Of a DNA stretch of 42,357 bases, positions 1 through 10,050 are shown in pieces. The stretch is from Prorocentrum cordatum. Lineage: Eukaryota; Sar; Dinophyceae; Prorocentrales; Prorocentraceae. Made by a program: the position numbers and the translations under genes. Numbering within the stretch: position 1 is the stretch's first letter; every line of letters starts with the position of its first letter. The DNA is taken from positions 1 through 42,357 of the forward strand of contig CAUYUJ010008094.1 of the NCBI GenBank assembly GCA_963575745.1, read 5' to 3'. The notes under the pieces were generated by a model, which was given only the letters and a program-made list of their open reading frames with translations, was not told where the DNA came from and made no database searches.

Positions 1-470
1 GTTGCAGGGCCTCTGGGTCTCGATCAGGAAAGTCTTACACTGAAGTCCTCTGGCTGTCGCACTTCCCGTAGCATACATCTCGGATTCCCCTGAACTTAGG
101 GCTATCGTACTCTGCGTCACTGAGTAGCAGTCCCAAGTGTGGTCACCATACCTCACAGCTCCTCCACTGGTAGATCGCCGCTGTAGTTCACTCGTAGGTG
201 CCCAATCCGCGTCACCATCTACACGAATGCCTTCAGGAGTACCTTGAAGTGGGTAACACCAGACCAACACAGGCTGTCCTTCGTAGTACCTTCCAAGCCG
301 CTGAACACGCGCATGCATCAAGACGTTCGGGTTGGAGACGTGCTGCATCGCTGTCTTGCTGGCGTACATCGTGTCGGGCCTGTCCGAAGAAAGGTAAAGA
401 GCGGTGCCAGCTGCACCCGCCACTTCTCGAGCACGATCCTTGGAAAGAAGGTCTAGGCTGTCTCGTCGGC
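1..470 (-). pseudogene. copia RNase H domain, frameshifted continuation of pol, partial
   Basis: After the pol frame is lost near 450-480, a second minus-strand frame carries the copia RNase H without stops to the window edge. Visible motifs are SSDRPDTMYASK, the catalytic DGDADWA followed by RRSTSGG, and ALSSGESEMYA, all landmarks of copia RNase H. A single indel separates it from the upstream ORF. It is truncated by the edge, so its C-terminus and the 3' LTR are not visible. Confidence 0.85.
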
Positions 471-3400
471 CTTGTCCTGTAGCTTTCGTTCCTGGAGTGG
501 GAGCTGGTTACAACCTCGCTTCTGCGTCCACTTGATCATGAAGTCCACATGCTTGGGATCGGCAGTCCAGAAGAAACCTGGCTCCTCGCAACCTGGCAAC
601 TTGTCGGTGTAGCCGATCGTCCTCTTGAGGTATGTAGTCTGCCCCACCGCTCCTGGTCCAAGTCTGGCGCTGGCCGTGACCTCAAACTGCTGCTTCAACA
701 ACTCGTCCAGCTCGTCCAGCTGCTCGTCGTAGCCTTCAGCAAGAAAGTCATCGCCATGGCAGATCGCTGTGCTATCCTCGTCGAAGGGGGCTGTGTTGGG
801 GCTAGCAGGTAAGTAGAACACGTTAGGAGTTCCAACCAAGCATTCCCAATGGCCGTCGTCCATAGTAGTTCTCACAAGCTCACCCCACATCTGCGACGCC
901 TTCCTGGAACCGTTCATGGCCTTGCGTAACCACCAGCACCTTCCAGGCGGACACAGCTCTCTCCCAGGATGCACGTAGATCGTCTCGTCTAAGTCAGCGT
1001 TGAAGAAATCCTTCCTGACGTCCCAGACTTGTATCTTCCGCAGGTGCTGCCCGCTGGAAGTTGGACTTGAAGCGGCACGGCTCAGCGTCGCTCTGACAAT
1101 CATTAGCGGGGGCGTGCCTTGGTGGTTATCCTCCCTGACCTCGTACTTGTTCACCTCGGTGGCTACGAACCTCCACCTAACCTTTCCTTCTTTCATGTGG
1201 GCTATCGGGAAACCTCCAATGTGCTTGCCGTCAGTCGCCGTCGATGTCGCCACTTCCACGTAGACCCCGTAGTCCTTCATGGCTTGCAGCTCGTCGTCGC
1301 GACCCTTCTGATACAGGTCCTCATCCAGAGGCTCTCCAGTATAGTAATCGTAGTGTATCGTCTTTGGGCTCCACTGGTCTTTCTCATGCAGCTCGGCGCT
1401 CACCTCAACCATCTGCTCCACCTGCTGATCCTCAGGATCTCCGAAGTGGCTCCTGATTGTGCCAATGTGGCTCATCAAACATCTCCTGCATGCACACTCA
1501 GCTTGGTGGCATTCTCGGAGCTGGCATCGTGATGAGTGCTTCTCACACCTCTCGGAACATCTCGCACTGCGCTTTGGGTGTGGATCCCACATGGGGTCGA
1601 AGCTCTCGTCGTAGCCCTCCTCGCAGACTGCCAACTCACAGACAGAGAGATGCCCAATGCTTGCTACCCTGGGCTTCTTGACCTCAGCTCCTTCACGAAC
1701 TTCACCTGGGGCACTTCGCCGAAAGTCGCTCCTGAGCTCGCCACTCTCCGTGTCCATGGCTGTCTGCACCTCAGCCTCTCCTGGGCCAGGGACCATAGCT
1801 ACGTCGCTGGCAGCAGGTGCGGGGCTCACCGCAACCTCACTGCTGCTTGATGCCGCTGCTCCTCCTGGTGCGGCTCCAGGCGCGGGGCTACCCGCAGCCG
1901 GTGCTGGCACCACGACTGTAGCCTCAGGGGCCACAGGGTCCTTCGCCAACTTCTCGCGCAGCAAGTCGGCCTGAATGGTCTCGAAACGCTGTCGGCAGGC
2001 TGCCGAATGCGAACCGTATCCTGTACTGCACTTCCTGCACTCGTCAGTAGGACCATGAGCATCGATCATGCGCTCCGTGATGTACATGCTGCGTCCGATC
2101 GTTCCTGAACTCTTGTCGGGCGTCTGCTTCCAGGGCGTCACCCTGATGTGCTGGATGAGCTCGGGCTGCCATCTGAACTCCTCAGGCATCCTTCGCACCG
2201 TTCTGACCTTCTGCACTCCACGTTCAGGATCGATCACGAGATGTGTATCGTCCAGCTCACTCTTACCAACCCAGATTCCTTTTGCGAAGCGGGCTTCCCA
2301 TTTGCCACGTCCCGCGGCAACTCTGGCTGAGATCCGATACCAGACCTGCTCACCCATCTCCGCAATCTCGCCGTTGTACTCCTTGCCGTAGAGCATCTTG
2401 TAGGAGGAACCTCCGTGACTGCGAGGCTGGAATCTGGTAATCATCCACCCCACTGAGTTCACAAGCCATGGCACGATCGGATCCGTCATCTTGGTCTCAC
2501 AGCCCAGCTTGTGCTCCAGCTTCAGCTTGTAGGCTCGAAGTAGACCAGCTGCTAGCTTGTTAGCTCCTTCAGCGTAGCCTGCACTTTGCTTGGAAAAGGG
2601 CGGTGATCCCCGCACCAAGGTTGAGTGTGATCTGCGATCTCGAACTGCCTGCGCCAGAGCCATGGTGGCAGGCTCCTGGTCTGTCTGAAGTATGACTGTT
2701 GTGTGGCCCCAAGCTTCCAGCACGCCTAGCAGGAAGGACACCTTGTAGTCATCCGTCTCCTTGTTCGCGTACAACGTCGCCTGAGCCAAGATCTTACAGT
2801 CGATAACATTCAAGACAGAGACCGCTTGGTCTAGCTCGGCCTTCGTGACCGACATCTTCTCCCTGATGCTGAAGTAACCTCCTTTAAGCTTGTACTTCGC
2901 AGCCAGCTGGTCCGTCCCTACGTAAAAGATGTCGAACATGACCTTCGGGATCTTGTTCTCATCAGCTGGTTCCTGAGCGTGGTGTGGGTCATCGTCTGCT
3001 CGAGCCTGCACGCAGATGGGACACCAAGGCCGAAAAGGTAGATGATGCCCTTCGTGCGCGGCTCTCTCCGCAGCACTAGGTTGGTGAGGAGTCTTCAACA
3101 CTCTCGTTGGCACAGTTGTGGTCTCATCAGCTTCAGGACCTAGAACCTTCGGCAAAGATCCAGCTTCCTGTTCAGCTGGTACCTTCCTCGGTAGCGTCTT
3201 TCGTACCGCAGCTACCTTTGAAGCTTCTGGTTGAGTCTGGCCGTCGATGATGTGATCGTACTCTAAGTAGTAGTTGCCTTGGTGACGCCGTAGAGGTACG
3301 AACTCAGCTCCGTCAGGTGGCTCGACGGTACCGTTGATGATCCAGTGACCTGCAGGGCTATGAAGAACACTCTGACCACGTTGTACTACAGCATCTGTAG

Positions 3401-5213
3401 CCACAACTGGGTACTCCACATCGGCAACCTCTGCACCGACTTGAATAACCTCTCCTCCTCGGGATAGGTTCAGCTCCACGTGGCCGTACCTCTCGATCTC
3501 CTCGCCTCCTATGCCCTTCAAGCCGACAACGTTGCTGTCCGTCGGCGTGTAGTTATGCTTGGTCACCTGTGATCTCGGTATCGCACTGATCTGCGCACCT
3601 GAGTCGAGCATGATCGCATTCCGAAGCGGGGCTAACCGCAATCGGTCATCTGCAGGGCTCTGATCTTCATCCACGGGCCGAAGACCAGCGACGGTGACAT
3701 GCCTGGGGCCGGCCAGCGCGGGGCTCACCGCAGCTGGCACATCGCAGCACTTACTGATAGTCTTTCTTGTGCTTCTTTGGTCTTGGCTTCTCGTTGTCGT
3801 CTGGCTCTTCCTCGTCCTTGAACCAGTTGTCCAGGCAGTACTCGGCACACGCGGCACAGTAGTCCAGCTTCCACTGATCGAAGTGCCATCGCCATCCTTC
3901 AAAGGTCTTCTTGCAAGAGCAGCAGACATATTGGTGGTAGCTAGGCAAGCAGTACTTCCAGTCGATCGTGTGGCTGCGCTTCTTGAGACCTCTGCCCTCA
4001 GGGCCAGAATCATCTTCGCTTGCAGCGCGCAGTTGACTGGGCGCAGCACCTGCTGAGTCATCGCGCTGTCGGCGCTTCCTTGACTTCCCAACATCTGTTG
4101 TGTAGGTGCTATCGAACTTGTTCCTGTGCCCACTCCTGCCTGTCGTAACCTTTCGAGCTCCCTGACTGCCGCTGCCCCGATCTTCTTCTTTTCTTTTCCC
4201 TTCTCTTTTCGGAGCTGCTTCTTGTCCTTCTTGTCCTTCTCGGATGTATTCTTCTCGTCGGCGATCCGCTTTCGGCAGTTTGCGCTGCGGTGGCCCTTCT
4301 TGTGACAGTAGTGGCACTCGATCTCGGCGTCGGGATTCGGTGGCCTCTCCTTGCCCTTGCCGTCTTTCCCTTTGCCGCGGCCTTTCCACGGTCTCTTTCC
4401 GCCCTTCAGCGCGCCTATCTCCATCGGGTCGTCCTGAACCGCTCGCTCTGCCATCAACGCCGACACCACCTCGGCTCTCAGGAGCTCGTACGTACTTAGC
4501 CGACTGCTGTTCCGAAACACGTGCTTCTGCAGCTCGTCGTGATCCTTCAGCGCCTTTGTAAGGATGCCTCGCTTGATCAGGTCCGAGACTGGTTCTCCTG
4601 CCATCTTCTGGTACCTTGTCATGTCCTCGTCCAGCTTGCTGATGCTCACCATCACGTCTTCTTTGGCGTCGAACTTCGTGTCCGTGAGCTTGGTCCACAT
4701 CGCCAGCACGTTTCCTGCCTCGCTCGGGTTGTACTCCTTCTGAAGTTTCCTCCAACACTCGGCTCCTTCTCCTACTGGGCTGTTCCTCACGATCAGCTCG
4801 CCTACTGAGTCCTCGGGCATCGCCAGGACCAGGCCGTAGTACAACTGCGTGCTTAGCTCTTCCTCCTGCGCGCCCAGGTTGACGTTGTCCACCTCCTGGG
4901 CTCCGTCCTCGCATCTTTCCAGAAGATCTCGGTACCTTCGATCCTGGGCGATCAGGTACGCTCTGTACTGGAAACTGAACGTCTTCCAACTCGCCCTGTG
5001 GCCGTCGAACGGCTTCACCTTGTGAAGAATCTTCGGATCCATCATCTCGCCGCGCGGGGCTACCCGCTGCTGCTGAGCCTGTTGCTGAGCTTGAAGCTGA
5101 CCTCGCATCTCTGCGATCGTCACGTCTCTGTTCTGAAGTTCCTGTCTCATGTTCTGACTCTCCGTCGTCAGCCTCTGAACTTGATCGACCAGTTGCTGCA
5201 GCTGCTGCTCCAT
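453..5213 (-). CDS. copia gag-pol polyprotein (gag, protease, integrase, RT)
   Basis: Single frame of 1586 residues. Residues 1-50 form a Gln-rich coiled coil. A CCHC zinc knuckle (CHYCHKKGHRSANC) lies near residue 300, after a Lys/Gly-rich stretch. The protease motif MLDSGAQISAIP is near 533. The integrase has a zinc finger (HEGHH...CPIC) near 715, then the D (FDIFYVGTD), D (ILQTDQEPAT) and E (YAEGANK) of the DDE core. The RT has VWDVRKDFFNADL near 1400 and the catalytic HGDD near 1485. The stop at 453 is a frameshift artefact: RNase H continues in another frame to position 1. Residues ~390-500 are Ser/Thr/Arg-rich and lack family character, while the overlapping frame there looks coding (see 3751-4020). 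Start: first ATG, followed at once by the coiled coil. Confidence 0.9.
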   Translation of the reverse strand: MEQQLQQLVDQVQRLTTESQNMRQELQNRDVTIAEMRGQLQAQQQAQQQRVAPRGEMMDPKILHKVKPFDGHRASWKTFSFQYRAYLIAQDRRYRDLLERCEDGAQEVDNVNLGAQEEELSTQLYYGLVLAMPEDSVGELIVRNSPVGEGAECWRKLQKEYNPSEAGNVLAMWTKLTDTKFDAKEDVMVSISKLDEDMTRYQKMAGEPVSDLIKRGILTKALKDHDELQKHVFRNSSRLSTYELLRAEVVSALMAERAVQDDPMEIGALKGGKRPWKGRGKGKDGKGKERPPNPDAEIECHYCHKKGHRSANCRKRIADEKNTSEKDKKDKKQLRKEKGKEKKKIGAAAVRELERLRQAGVGTGTSSIAPTQQMLGSQGSADSAMTQQVLRPVNCALQAKMILALRAEVSRSAATRSTGSTACLATTNMSAALARRPLKDGDGTSISGSWTTVPRVPSTAWTTGSRTRKSQTTTRSQDQRSTRKTISKCCDVPAAVSPALAGPRHVTVAGLRPVDEDQSPADDRLRLAPLRNAIMLDSGAQISAIPRSQVTKHNYTPTDSNVVGLKGIGGEEIERYGHVELNLSRGGEVIQVGAEVADVEYPVVATDAVVQRGQSVLHSPAGHWIINGTVEPPDGAEFVPLRRHQGNYYLEYDHIIDGQTQPEASKVAAVRKTLPRKVPAEQEAGSLPKVLGPEADETTTVPTRVLKTPHQPSAAERAAHEGHHLPFRPWCPICVQARADDDPHHAQEPADENKIPKVMFDIFYVGTDQLAAKYKLKGGYFSIREKMSVTKAELDQAVSVLNVIDCKILAQATLYANKETDDYKVSFLLGVLEAWGHTTVILQTDQEPATMALAQAVRDRRSHSTLVRGSPPFSKQSAGYAEGANKLAAGLLRAYKLKLEHKLGCETKMTDPIVPWLVNSVGWMITRFQPRSHGGSSYKMLYGKEYNGEIAEMGEQVWYRISARVAAGRGKWEARFAKGIWVGKSELDDTHLVIDPERGVQKVRTVRRMPEEFRWQPELIQHIRVTPWKQTPDKSSGTIGRSMYITERMIDAHGPTDECRKCSTGYGSHSAACRQRFETIQADLLREKLAKDPVAPEATVVVPAPAAGSPAPGAAPGGAAASSSSEVAVSPAPAASDVAMVPGPGEAEVQTAMDTESGELRSDFRRSAPGEVREGAEVKKPRVASIGHLSVCELAVCEEGYDESFDPMWDPHPKRSARCSERCEKHSSRCQLRECHQAECACRRCLMSHIGTIRSHFGDPEDQQVEQMVEVSAELHEKDQWSPKTIHYDYYTGEPLDEDLYQKGRDDELQAMKDYGVYVEVATSTATDGKHIGGFPIAHMKEGKVRWRFVATEVNKYEVREDNHQGTPPLMIVRATLSRAASSPTSSGQHLRKIQVWDVRKDFFNADLDETIYVHPGRELCPPGRCWWLRKAMNGSRKASQMWGELVRTTMDDGHWECLVGTPNVFYLPASPNTAPFDEDSTAICHGDDFLAEGYDEQLDELDELLKQQFEVTASARLGPGAVGQTTYLKRTIGYTDKLPGCEEPGFFWTADPKHVDFMIKWTQKRGCNQLPLQERKLQDKADETA
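3751..4020 (-). other. Overlapping-frame Cys/Trp-rich putative zinc domain within copia gag-pol
   Basis: Here the long gag-pol frame is low-complexity, but a frame offset by one base (open from about 5283 to its stop at 3751) encodes a convincing small domain with CCSC and CAAC pairs in an aromatic, acidic context (e.g. KTFEGWRWHFDQWKLDY), followed by a Lys/Glu-rich tail. The CxxC pairs suggest zinc binding. Either two compensating indels moved this domain out of the main frame, or the element uses frameshifting. Function unknown. Confidence 0.5.
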
Positions 5214-5574
5214 CTTGATAGTCTAGCACGTCGCTGACACGCTTCCCTATCCTCTCGATGTCGCTTCTCAGCTGCCTCGTCACCGCTGCTCGCTCCTCCT
5301 GCGTGAGCTGCGCTCTGCTGCCGCACGCCTTGAGCTTCCTAAAGGCGGTCCCTCGGAGCTCGCGGTGCTGACGCGTGTCCGCCGACCTGCCTCCTCGCTT
5401 GTTCGGCTTCTTGGCCTTCTCCGTGGCTGCTTGGCCTCCACTGTCAGAGCGCGGGTCTGACCGCAGCTCTGACTAGCAAGGGGTCCTCTCGGCGCTCGCG
5501 TGGATCAGCCCGCCAGCTGCTGAGGGGCTCCTTGAGCTCGCCGGGGTGCGGAGCGGCCCGCGATCCTCAAGCGA

Positions 5575-5586
5575 GCTCCGCTACCA
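5575..5586 (-). promoter_or_regulatory. Primer-binding site, initiator Met-tRNA type
   Basis: Minus strand TGGTAGCGGAGC directly follows the CA end of the LTR. Copia elements typically use the initiator-methionine tRNA, with sites such as TGGTATCAGAGC in plants and TGGTAGCG... in yeast Ty1. This fits a tRNA ending GCTCCGCTACCA. It is the main evidence for the LTR boundary. Confidence 0.65.
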
Positions 5587-5776
5587 TGCACGCGCACCCA
5601 CCCCCCTCGCGGAGAAAGGGGGGAGGTGAGGGTCGCTCTTTTCCTCGAGCAACAAAGGGCTGCAGGATTTCCTGGATCCTCCAGGACAGTCTAGATTATA
5701 TTTTATATAATCATATATCTATGTGAAACTACAAACTTCCTAGCAGTCAGGATCGAAAAACAAACAGGTCCCGACA
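5587..5776 (-). repeat. Putative 5' LTR of the copia element
   Basis: On the minus strand the segment starts TGTCGGGACC and ends GCGTGCA, matching the TG...CA rule, and it stops exactly where the primer-binding site begins. It holds an AT-rich TATA-like stretch at about 5693-5713 in otherwise GC-rich DNA, a plausible promoter. The outer (5776) boundary is a guess, because the partner LTR lies outside the window. Confidence 0.5.
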
Positions 5777-5871
5777 CTGCTTCACGGCGAAGCCAAAGCC
5801 TCATGACTTCGCTCTTCCATGGCCCATTCTCCGAGAGAGGGGGCCGGCGGCAGGGGGCGAAACCCTTACGG

Positions 5872-5872
<1 letters not shown>

Positions 5873-5923
<51 letters not shown>

Positions 5924-5936
5924 CCATCATCCTCGC

Positions 5937-5996
<60 letters not shown>

Positions 5997-6003
5997 CATC
6001 ATG

Positions 6004-6065
<62 letters not shown>

Positions 6066-6394
6066 GATCATCATCATCATCATGATCATCATCATCAACA
6101 TTATCACCATCACCATTGCCATCACCATCACCATCATCATCATCAGCATCATCCTCATCCCCATCCTCCTCCTCCTCATCATCATCACCATCATCATCAT
6201 CAGCAGCGTCGGCATTAGCACTAGCATGACCAGAAGCATGAATATCATTATGGGTATTGTTTTAAGCATCGTCAGCAGGGCCATCTTCATCATCAACCTC
6301 ATCACCACCATTATCAGCAGCAGCACCACCATCACCATCATCGTCATCATCATCATCATCATCAGCAGCATCATAAGCATCATCATCGTCCTCA
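5873..6394. repeat. (CAT/ATC)n microsatellite
   Basis: About 520 bp of near-perfect CAT repeats, decaying rightwards into mixed CAT/CAG. Long frames on both strands (poly-Ile, poly-Met, poly-Asp) are products of the repeat. It borders composite element C1. Confidence 0.95.
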
Positions 6395-6395
6395 A

Positions 6396-7163
6396 CTCCT
6401 TTCGCACCTCGAGGCCAGTTTTTAGGGCGGGACGGATGTTTCGCCTTGGACTTCCTCACCATTTATGATTCTGAAGCTTAAAATTTGGCATCAATTTCGC
6501 ACATGGAGGGCGAGTCGTTTTCAACATGTGGCTCTCGCCTTAGCGCCGCGCACATTCGTCTTAAAAAATTGCACGTGCTTCACGGATTGAGGGCGCGTGG
6601 TTTTCAAAATGTGGCTCTCGCCTCAGCGCCGCGCACATTCGTTTAAAACGCATTTGCAAGAGTTTCACGGATTGAGGGCGGGTGGTTTTTATAATGTGGC
6701 TCCGGCCTTAGCGCCAGGCACATTCGTTTACACAAATTGCAAGAGCTTCGCGGATTGAGGGCGGCTCCTTTTCAAAATGTGGCTCTCGCCTTAGCGCCGC
6801 GCGCATTCGTCTTCAAAATTTGCAAGAGCTTCACGGATTCCGATGATCAACATACCAGAAATGGCGTTTTGGAAGGATTCAGGACTATGCGGGCGCAACA
6901 ACTATGTTGATTCGCTGTGTTGAAGTCCCAAAAATAGCGCTCTGGCGCGAGTCCGGATCGTCACGACGCAGCAGACAGGTTGATGCGTGGCGTAGAAATC
7001 CCGAGAACAATGCTTTGGCATGCTTCAGGATCTTCAAACTGTTGTCTTCCAGCGAGGCAGTTCCCTCAATGGAAATGAAACGTTGTGGGGGCCTATGAAG
7101 AGGGAGCTTGGAGGGAGGGTTAATTCCAACATCGTTGATGGCTCTTGGTTTTACACTTGACCT
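6396..7163 (+). mobile_element. Composite satellite element, copy C1
   Basis: A leader (6396-6480, with TTCCTCACCATTTATGATTC) is followed by about five head-to-tail ~82-bp units (6480-6845, core GGCTCTCGCCTTAGCGCCGC and TTCACGGATTGAGGGCG), then two to three ~72-bp units (6850-7035, core TTGATTCGCTGTGTTGAAGTC), then a unique tail (7035-7163, with GGGCCTATGAAGAGGGAG and CAACATCGTTGATG). The same order recurs at 11535-12382, 18058-18520, 20602-21302 and 21380-22130. No coding capacity is seen. CAT tracts flank both ends. Confidence 0.85.
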
Positions 7164-7164
7164 C

Positions 7165-7925
7165 ATCCCCAACCTCAACCTCATCATCATCATCATCACC
7201 ATCATCATCACCATCATCATCATCATCAAAACCAGCAGCAGCACCAGCATCAGCATCAGCATCATCATCACCAACGTCATCACTATCATCATCATCATCA
7301 TCACCACATCAGCATCGTCATCATCAGCACCATCACCACCATCATCATCGTCATCATCCTCATCATATTCATCATTATAATCTCCACCATCGCCATCGTC
7401 ATCGCCATCACCATCAGCATCACATTCGTCATAGTCATTCACATTTCCATCTCCATCTTCAGCTTCACCATCGTCATCATCAGCATCATCATCAACACCA
7501 TCATCGTCATTATCACCATACTCGTCATAATCATCATCAACATGATCGTAATCATCAGACACATCATCATCATCATCATCATCATCAACATCATCATCGT
7601 AATCATCATCATGCTAATACTACGGCTACCAATAATCATCAACAGCATTATTATTATCATCAACATCCTCATCAGCATCGTCAACATCCGCATCATCATC
7701 CTTTTGTTTTTTTTTCAGCATGCTCTTCTTCTTCTTCTTCATCGTCCTCCTCGTCCTCGCCATCGTCCTCGTCATTCAGTCTCTTCCTCCTCCCTCTCTT
7801 CCTCTTCTTCCTCCTCCTCCTCCTCCTCATCCTCCTCCTCCTCCTCTCCCTCCTCCCCGTACTCCATCTCCTCCTCCACCTCTTCCCCCTCCTCCTCCTC
7901 CTCCTCCTCCTCCTCCTTTTCTTCT
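7165..7925. repeat. CAT-rich tract followed by CTC/CTT-rich tract
   Basis: 7165-7710 is imperfect ATC/CAT with many CAG and CGT variants; 7722-7925 switches to CTC/CTT repeats. Predicted proteins here are Ser/His/Pro homopolymers and are not real genes. The CTC part meets the 3' end of the LINE at about 7930. Confidence 0.9.
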
Positions 7926-8102
7926 TCTTCGGGAATCCACCGCGAGCTCCTCTGATCGGGCACGGCGAACGAAGCGATTCGAAAACCGAGGATTCAACGG
8001 AATCGGAAAATCACCCCGATTCGTCTGGCCAGGCGTTGTAGCCTGGTGGCAAACGGCCCGCGGCCAAGGCCTTAATTACACGAGCCCCCCACTCTCCCCG
8101 AG

Positions 8103-9041
8103 TCATGGGCCCGCACCGCAGGCCTTGGTCAGCTCCTGCACTTTAACGGGGCCCTTTCCCCCTCGAGAACGGGCCCCGCAACTCCCACGCACTCCACACC
8201 AAAACGCACCCCTCGTGACATTAAGTCGGCGAGACGGGTGCAGGGACTCAAGCTTACCCGCACACTCCCCACCCAACCACTCCAGCTCCCGCCCAACCTC
8301 AGCCCTGGTCCCGCACTCCAAGCATCGCCAGCCTTGGCGGTCGCGGAAGAGAGCGTGGGACGACCTGCGGCGAGCCTCCTCCACCGCCGCCGCCGTCTCC
8401 CTCCTCCGCTCCTTCTGCTGAGCAATCCTAGCAGCACGAGACGAGGGCCCATAGAGCGCACGCGCCTGCGTGCAGATGGAGTGGGCCACCGCCAACAAGT
8501 GCTCCTGAACCTGAAGGGCGAGGCGGTCAGCCTCGATGAGGCGTCTAATCGCCTCGGGAGGGACCTGACACTGGCGCGCACTCTCTTCAGCGCCAGCGTC
8601 CGCCGCCCCATTCGCTCGCCAGAGGGTCTCTCCAACATCCGCAGGCCGAGCATGGGATTTGACCTTGATCATTCTGACATTTCGGCCAGCCGCTACTCGC
8701 CAGAACTCCTTCCAAGCAAAACGATTGGTCGCGTGGCGATGACCTGGGCCCTTCCAAAAGGCCTTGACCACACACGCAGAATCGACGGCCAGGTCAACAT
8801 CACCCTCAGTGTGCCTGAGCACTTCTGTGGCCCCCCGCAATTCAGAGCAAGGGACAGTCTGCTTGAAACCAGGGGGGGGGGCCCGCCCCCACGCCACAAG
8901 CCTGAAGTCTCTGGTAACACTGAAGCCCCAGGCACAACGGCGCAGGCGAGGCTCCGACGAGTACTTGCCCCCCGACCCATCCGAACCAGCCACGCCCCCC
9001 CCCCCCCCCCCCCCCCCCCCCCTCAAGCTTGAAAAGGCCAT
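8103..9041 (-). pseudogene. LINE-1 RNase H domain and C-terminal Cys-rich tail
   Basis: A 312-residue frame. The RNase H acidic residues are visible as GSDGSGG (first Asp), SELRGATEVLRH (Glu), LAVDSACVVKAFWKG (Asp) and ANGAADAGAE (last Asp), with IKVKSH before the last. A tail with CLECG and further Cys/His follows. The N-terminus includes a Gly run encoded by 28 consecutive C on the plus strand (8995-9022), just before the first catalytic Asp, which suggests slippage. The domain would remove RNA from the RNA:DNA hybrid during target-primed reverse transcription. Confidence 0.85.
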
Positions 9042-10050
9042 CCTGCAGGGAGGCCGAATACACGGGAGACGACTCGGTCACAGCATCCGATATCTCCTGG
9101 GTCCAGGGCGTTGGGGGGGGGACCTCGAAGCCAGAAAATAGGGGCCGCCTCTACACCCGCACGCGCCACCTCCAGAAGCTCAAGATGGGCCCCAGGAATG
9201 TCGGCATTCTTGAGACAATCCCACGTCCGGTGAAACAGTGTCTCCTCCAGGGCTCCACATCGGGGGCAGGCGGAGGTCTTGGGGGCGGGGCCAGCAATGG
9301 GCAGGCCAGGGTTCCCACGTCCCCAGTCCTCTGGCTCTCCACACGGCTGGCAAAACAGCTCATCCTCTTGCGCGGCGAGGTCACACACGCGGTCGAAATC
9401 GTCCGCAGGGGGCAAGGTCCCAGCAGCAGCAGCCGCAGGAGGGAGCGAGGGAGGAACGGCCACCGACACGATGGCCTCGCCTGCAGCCTGGAGGAGGGAG
9501 GCCGAATCCAGGTCCTGGTCTCCTGGATCCTCCCGCCTTGCGGCCTCCGCACCCCCTCTCCTCCCCTTCCTGTCCAAACCTCCTGGGGTTGGGCCACGAG
9601 GCCCCCGTGAAAACCATCTGGAGCACAGCTGCTTTATCATATTCCTGACGGCTCTTGAGCCTGCTGAGATGCCTGAGCGCAACAGTTGAGTCCACCCCCC
9701 GCTCAGCCCCCCCACCGTGATAATGCTGGCTGGCCATATGCCATGGCTTAGCCTCGACAGCACATCCCAAGGCAAGCTCAACGAGACGATCGGCGTCTCC
9801 CTCCAACAGATCAAAGGCCTCTCCGTCCACGGGGTCGACCCAGAGCCAGGGTTCTGGAGCTTCCCAGCCGAGGTCCAGCAGGTTGGCGACGACGGCCCCC
9901 ATGGGGCCCTTGATTCTCCCCCACCTGGACTTGGCCTGACTCAATTCACGCCGCAACTTTTTCCAGGCCAGGCTCAGCGGTGCACGAGCGTCGACCACAA
10001 TCGCAGGCAACATATCTACCCACGTCTCAAAATCTGCATCCTGCCAAAAA
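9023..10050 (-). pseudogene. LINE-1 post-RT linker with zinc-knuckle (zf-RVT-like)
   Basis: Two frames continue the RT. 10050-9600 reads as a Trp-rich connector (WGRIKGPMGAVVANLLDLGW). 9620-9023 carries CPRCGALEETLFHRTWDC, the CxxC...H...C knuckle between RT and RNase H in many plant and protist LINEs. The equivalent in the second LINE is CLLCGEGIGSLFHRHFDC near 40600. A frameshift near 9600 and another near 9070 break the frame before RNase H. Confidence 0.75.

Larger units (their letters stand above)
1..5776 (-). mobile_element. Ty1/copia LTR retrotransposon, 3' part beyond window edge
   Basis: Minus-strand element read right to left: putative 5' LTR, tRNA primer-binding site, gag with a CCHC knuckle, aspartic protease, integrase, reverse transcriptase, RNase H. 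The order protease-integrase-RT-RNase H is that of Ty1/copia (Pseudoviridae) and not Ty3/gypsy. The 3' LTR would lie left of position 1, so the two LTRs cannot be compared. The coding region has one clear frameshift near 450-480, so this copy is probably inactive, though it is otherwise well preserved. Confidence 0.9.

Noticed and set aside
5803-8041. Long open frames over the CAT and CTC tracts (poly-Ile, poly-Met, poly-His, poly-Ser)
   Set aside because: Trinucleotide repeats are open in most frames; composition is pure repeat and there is no domain.
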